NCBI GenBank assembly: GCA_035624425.1 | Contig: DASPRN010000086.1 | Location: forward strand, 1-10,979 | Direction: 5' to 3' | From: AC-32 sp035624425 | Lineage (GTDB): Bacteria > Actinomycetota > Thermoleophilia > Gaiellales > Gaiellaceae | Length of the DNA: 10,979 bases | Shown: positions 10,507-10,979 of the stretch, one piece after another | Numbering within the stretch: the first letter of the stretch is position 1 | Layout of the letters: each line of letters starts with the position of its first letter | Position numbers and translations under genes: made by a program | The notes under the pieces: generated by a model | What the model was told of the DNA's origin: nothing | Database searches by the model: none | What the model saw: only the letters and a program-made list of their open reading frames with translations

Positions 10507-10979
10507 CTAGTCGGAGTCGCGGTCAGTGTAGCCGCGGTACAGGCCGAGGTCGCGGATCGCCTCGGCCACCGCCGGCGGAACCAGGTCGTCGATCGGCTCT
10601 CCCCGCGCCACCCGCTCCCTGACCTCGCTCGAGGAGACCGGCGGCGAGGCGAGCTCGAAGGGGACGACGCGGTCGCCATAGCGCTCGAGATCGGCGGGCG
10701 GGTAGCCCGAGCGCGTGCCGACCGCGAGCCGCACCCAGCGCAGCACCTCGTCCGGCTCCTTCCAGGACGGGAAGTCCGCACCCTCGTCGGCGCCCACGAC
10801 GAAGAGCGCGTCGCCGAAGCGCCCGCCGCGGACGGCATCGACGGTGAAGGCGTTCTCGTCGAGCTCGACCTCGGCCGGGGTATCGCCGAACGCCGCCTGG
10901 GCCAGGCGTAGGCGGGCGTCCACGTCGGCGACGACCCGGCGATGACCGGGCCGGGCGGCCACGAGGACGAGCAGGCGTT
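10507..10979 (-). CDS. nadD: Nicotinate-nucleotide adenylyltransferase, C-terminal part (partial)
   Basis: NadD joins nicotinate mononucleotide and ATP to form nicotinate adenine dinucleotide in NAD synthesis (cytoplasm). About 156 residues are visible; the N-terminus, with the expected GxFxPxHxGH nucleotide-binding motif, lies beyond the right edge. Visible features are LLVLVAARPGHRRVVADVDARLRLAQAAFGD, then a strand and loop to DALFVVGADEGADFPSWKEPDEVLRWVRLAVGTRSGY. This matches the NadD 'F.iGaD...df..W..p..il....l.v..R.gy' pattern. The end is PVSSSEVRERVARGEPIDDLVPPAVAEAIRDLGLY, with the ISST/S-x-x-R phosphate-binding motif. The segment usually reading AGxPPHK is replaced by AARPGHRRV, a divergent form. 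The rsfS start follows 15 bases after its TAG. Confidence 0.85.
   Translation of the reverse strand, partial: RLLVLVAARPGHRRVVADVDARLRLAQAAFGDTPAEVELDENAFTVDAVRGGRFGDALFVVGADEGADFPSWKEPDEVLRWVRLAVGTRSGYPPADLERYGDRVVPFELASPPVSSSEVRERVARGEPIDDLVPPAVAEAIRDLGLYRGYTDRDSD

Overview
The window is very GC-rich. Its gene content fits a high-GC actinobacterium, most likely the Thermoleophilia side (Gaiellales or Solirubrobacterales). This placement comes from recognising the protein types: a PPOX-fold enzyme of the F420/flavin type, a small 'VWEFVFMMVILKIP' membrane protein, an MmcQ/YjbR-like protein, and TANNNT promoters directly abutting start codons. It is not from a database search. Chromosomal housekeeping genes dominate. 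I see no CRISPR array, insertion sequence, integrase or prophage.

Layout, left to right. (a) 1-318 (+) is the C-terminal end of a gene entering from the left: a polyproline stretch, then an extreme His/Gly/Asp-rich tail. (b) 328-510 (+) is a 60-residue basic protein. (c) 528-3368 (-) is the E1 subunit of 2-oxoglutarate dehydrogenase. It has the bacterial E1 length and lacks the E2-type catalytic domain fused to mycobacterial Kgd. Its upstream region holds a perfect 10-bp inverted repeat. (d) 3535-4034 (-) is a two-gene unit of small uncharacterised membrane proteins with a GTGA stop/start overlap. (e) 4118-4831 (-) is a two-gene operon: an exported six-cysteine protein followed 3 bases later by a 46-residue single-span membrane peptide. 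A strong GC hairpin lies after it. (f) 5028-7300 (+) is a tight three-gene operon: PPOX-class enzyme, S66 LD-carboxypeptidase, and HhH-GPD DNA glycosylase. (g) 7363-9528 (+) is a large PilX-like, type-IV-pilin-leader protein, apparently carrying an inserted beta-sandwich module. (h) 9535-9891 (-) is an MmcQ/YjbR-like protein. (i) 10043-10115 (-) is tRNA-Ala(GGC), followed by an unusually long hairpin. (j) 10135-10979 (-) is rsfS preceded by the 3' part of nadD, a common pairing. rsfS appears to start at a rare CTG, in the same frame as the nadD stop.

Functional picture: central carbon metabolism (OGDH E1), NAD synthesis (NadD), ribosome silencing (RsfS), cell-wall recycling (LD-carboxypeptidase) and base-excision repair (glycosylase) are ordinary chromosomal functions. 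The less explained material is on the envelope side: the His-rich tail, the small membrane proteins, the six-Cys exported protein with its membrane micropeptide, and the PilX-like surface protein. No complete, clearly new multi-gene system is evident. The six-Cys/micropeptide operon is the best candidate for something undescribed. Other points worth checking are the CTG start of rsfS, the tRNA-adjacent hairpin, a recurring leaderless-promoter geometry and a 19-base element shared by two upstream regions.
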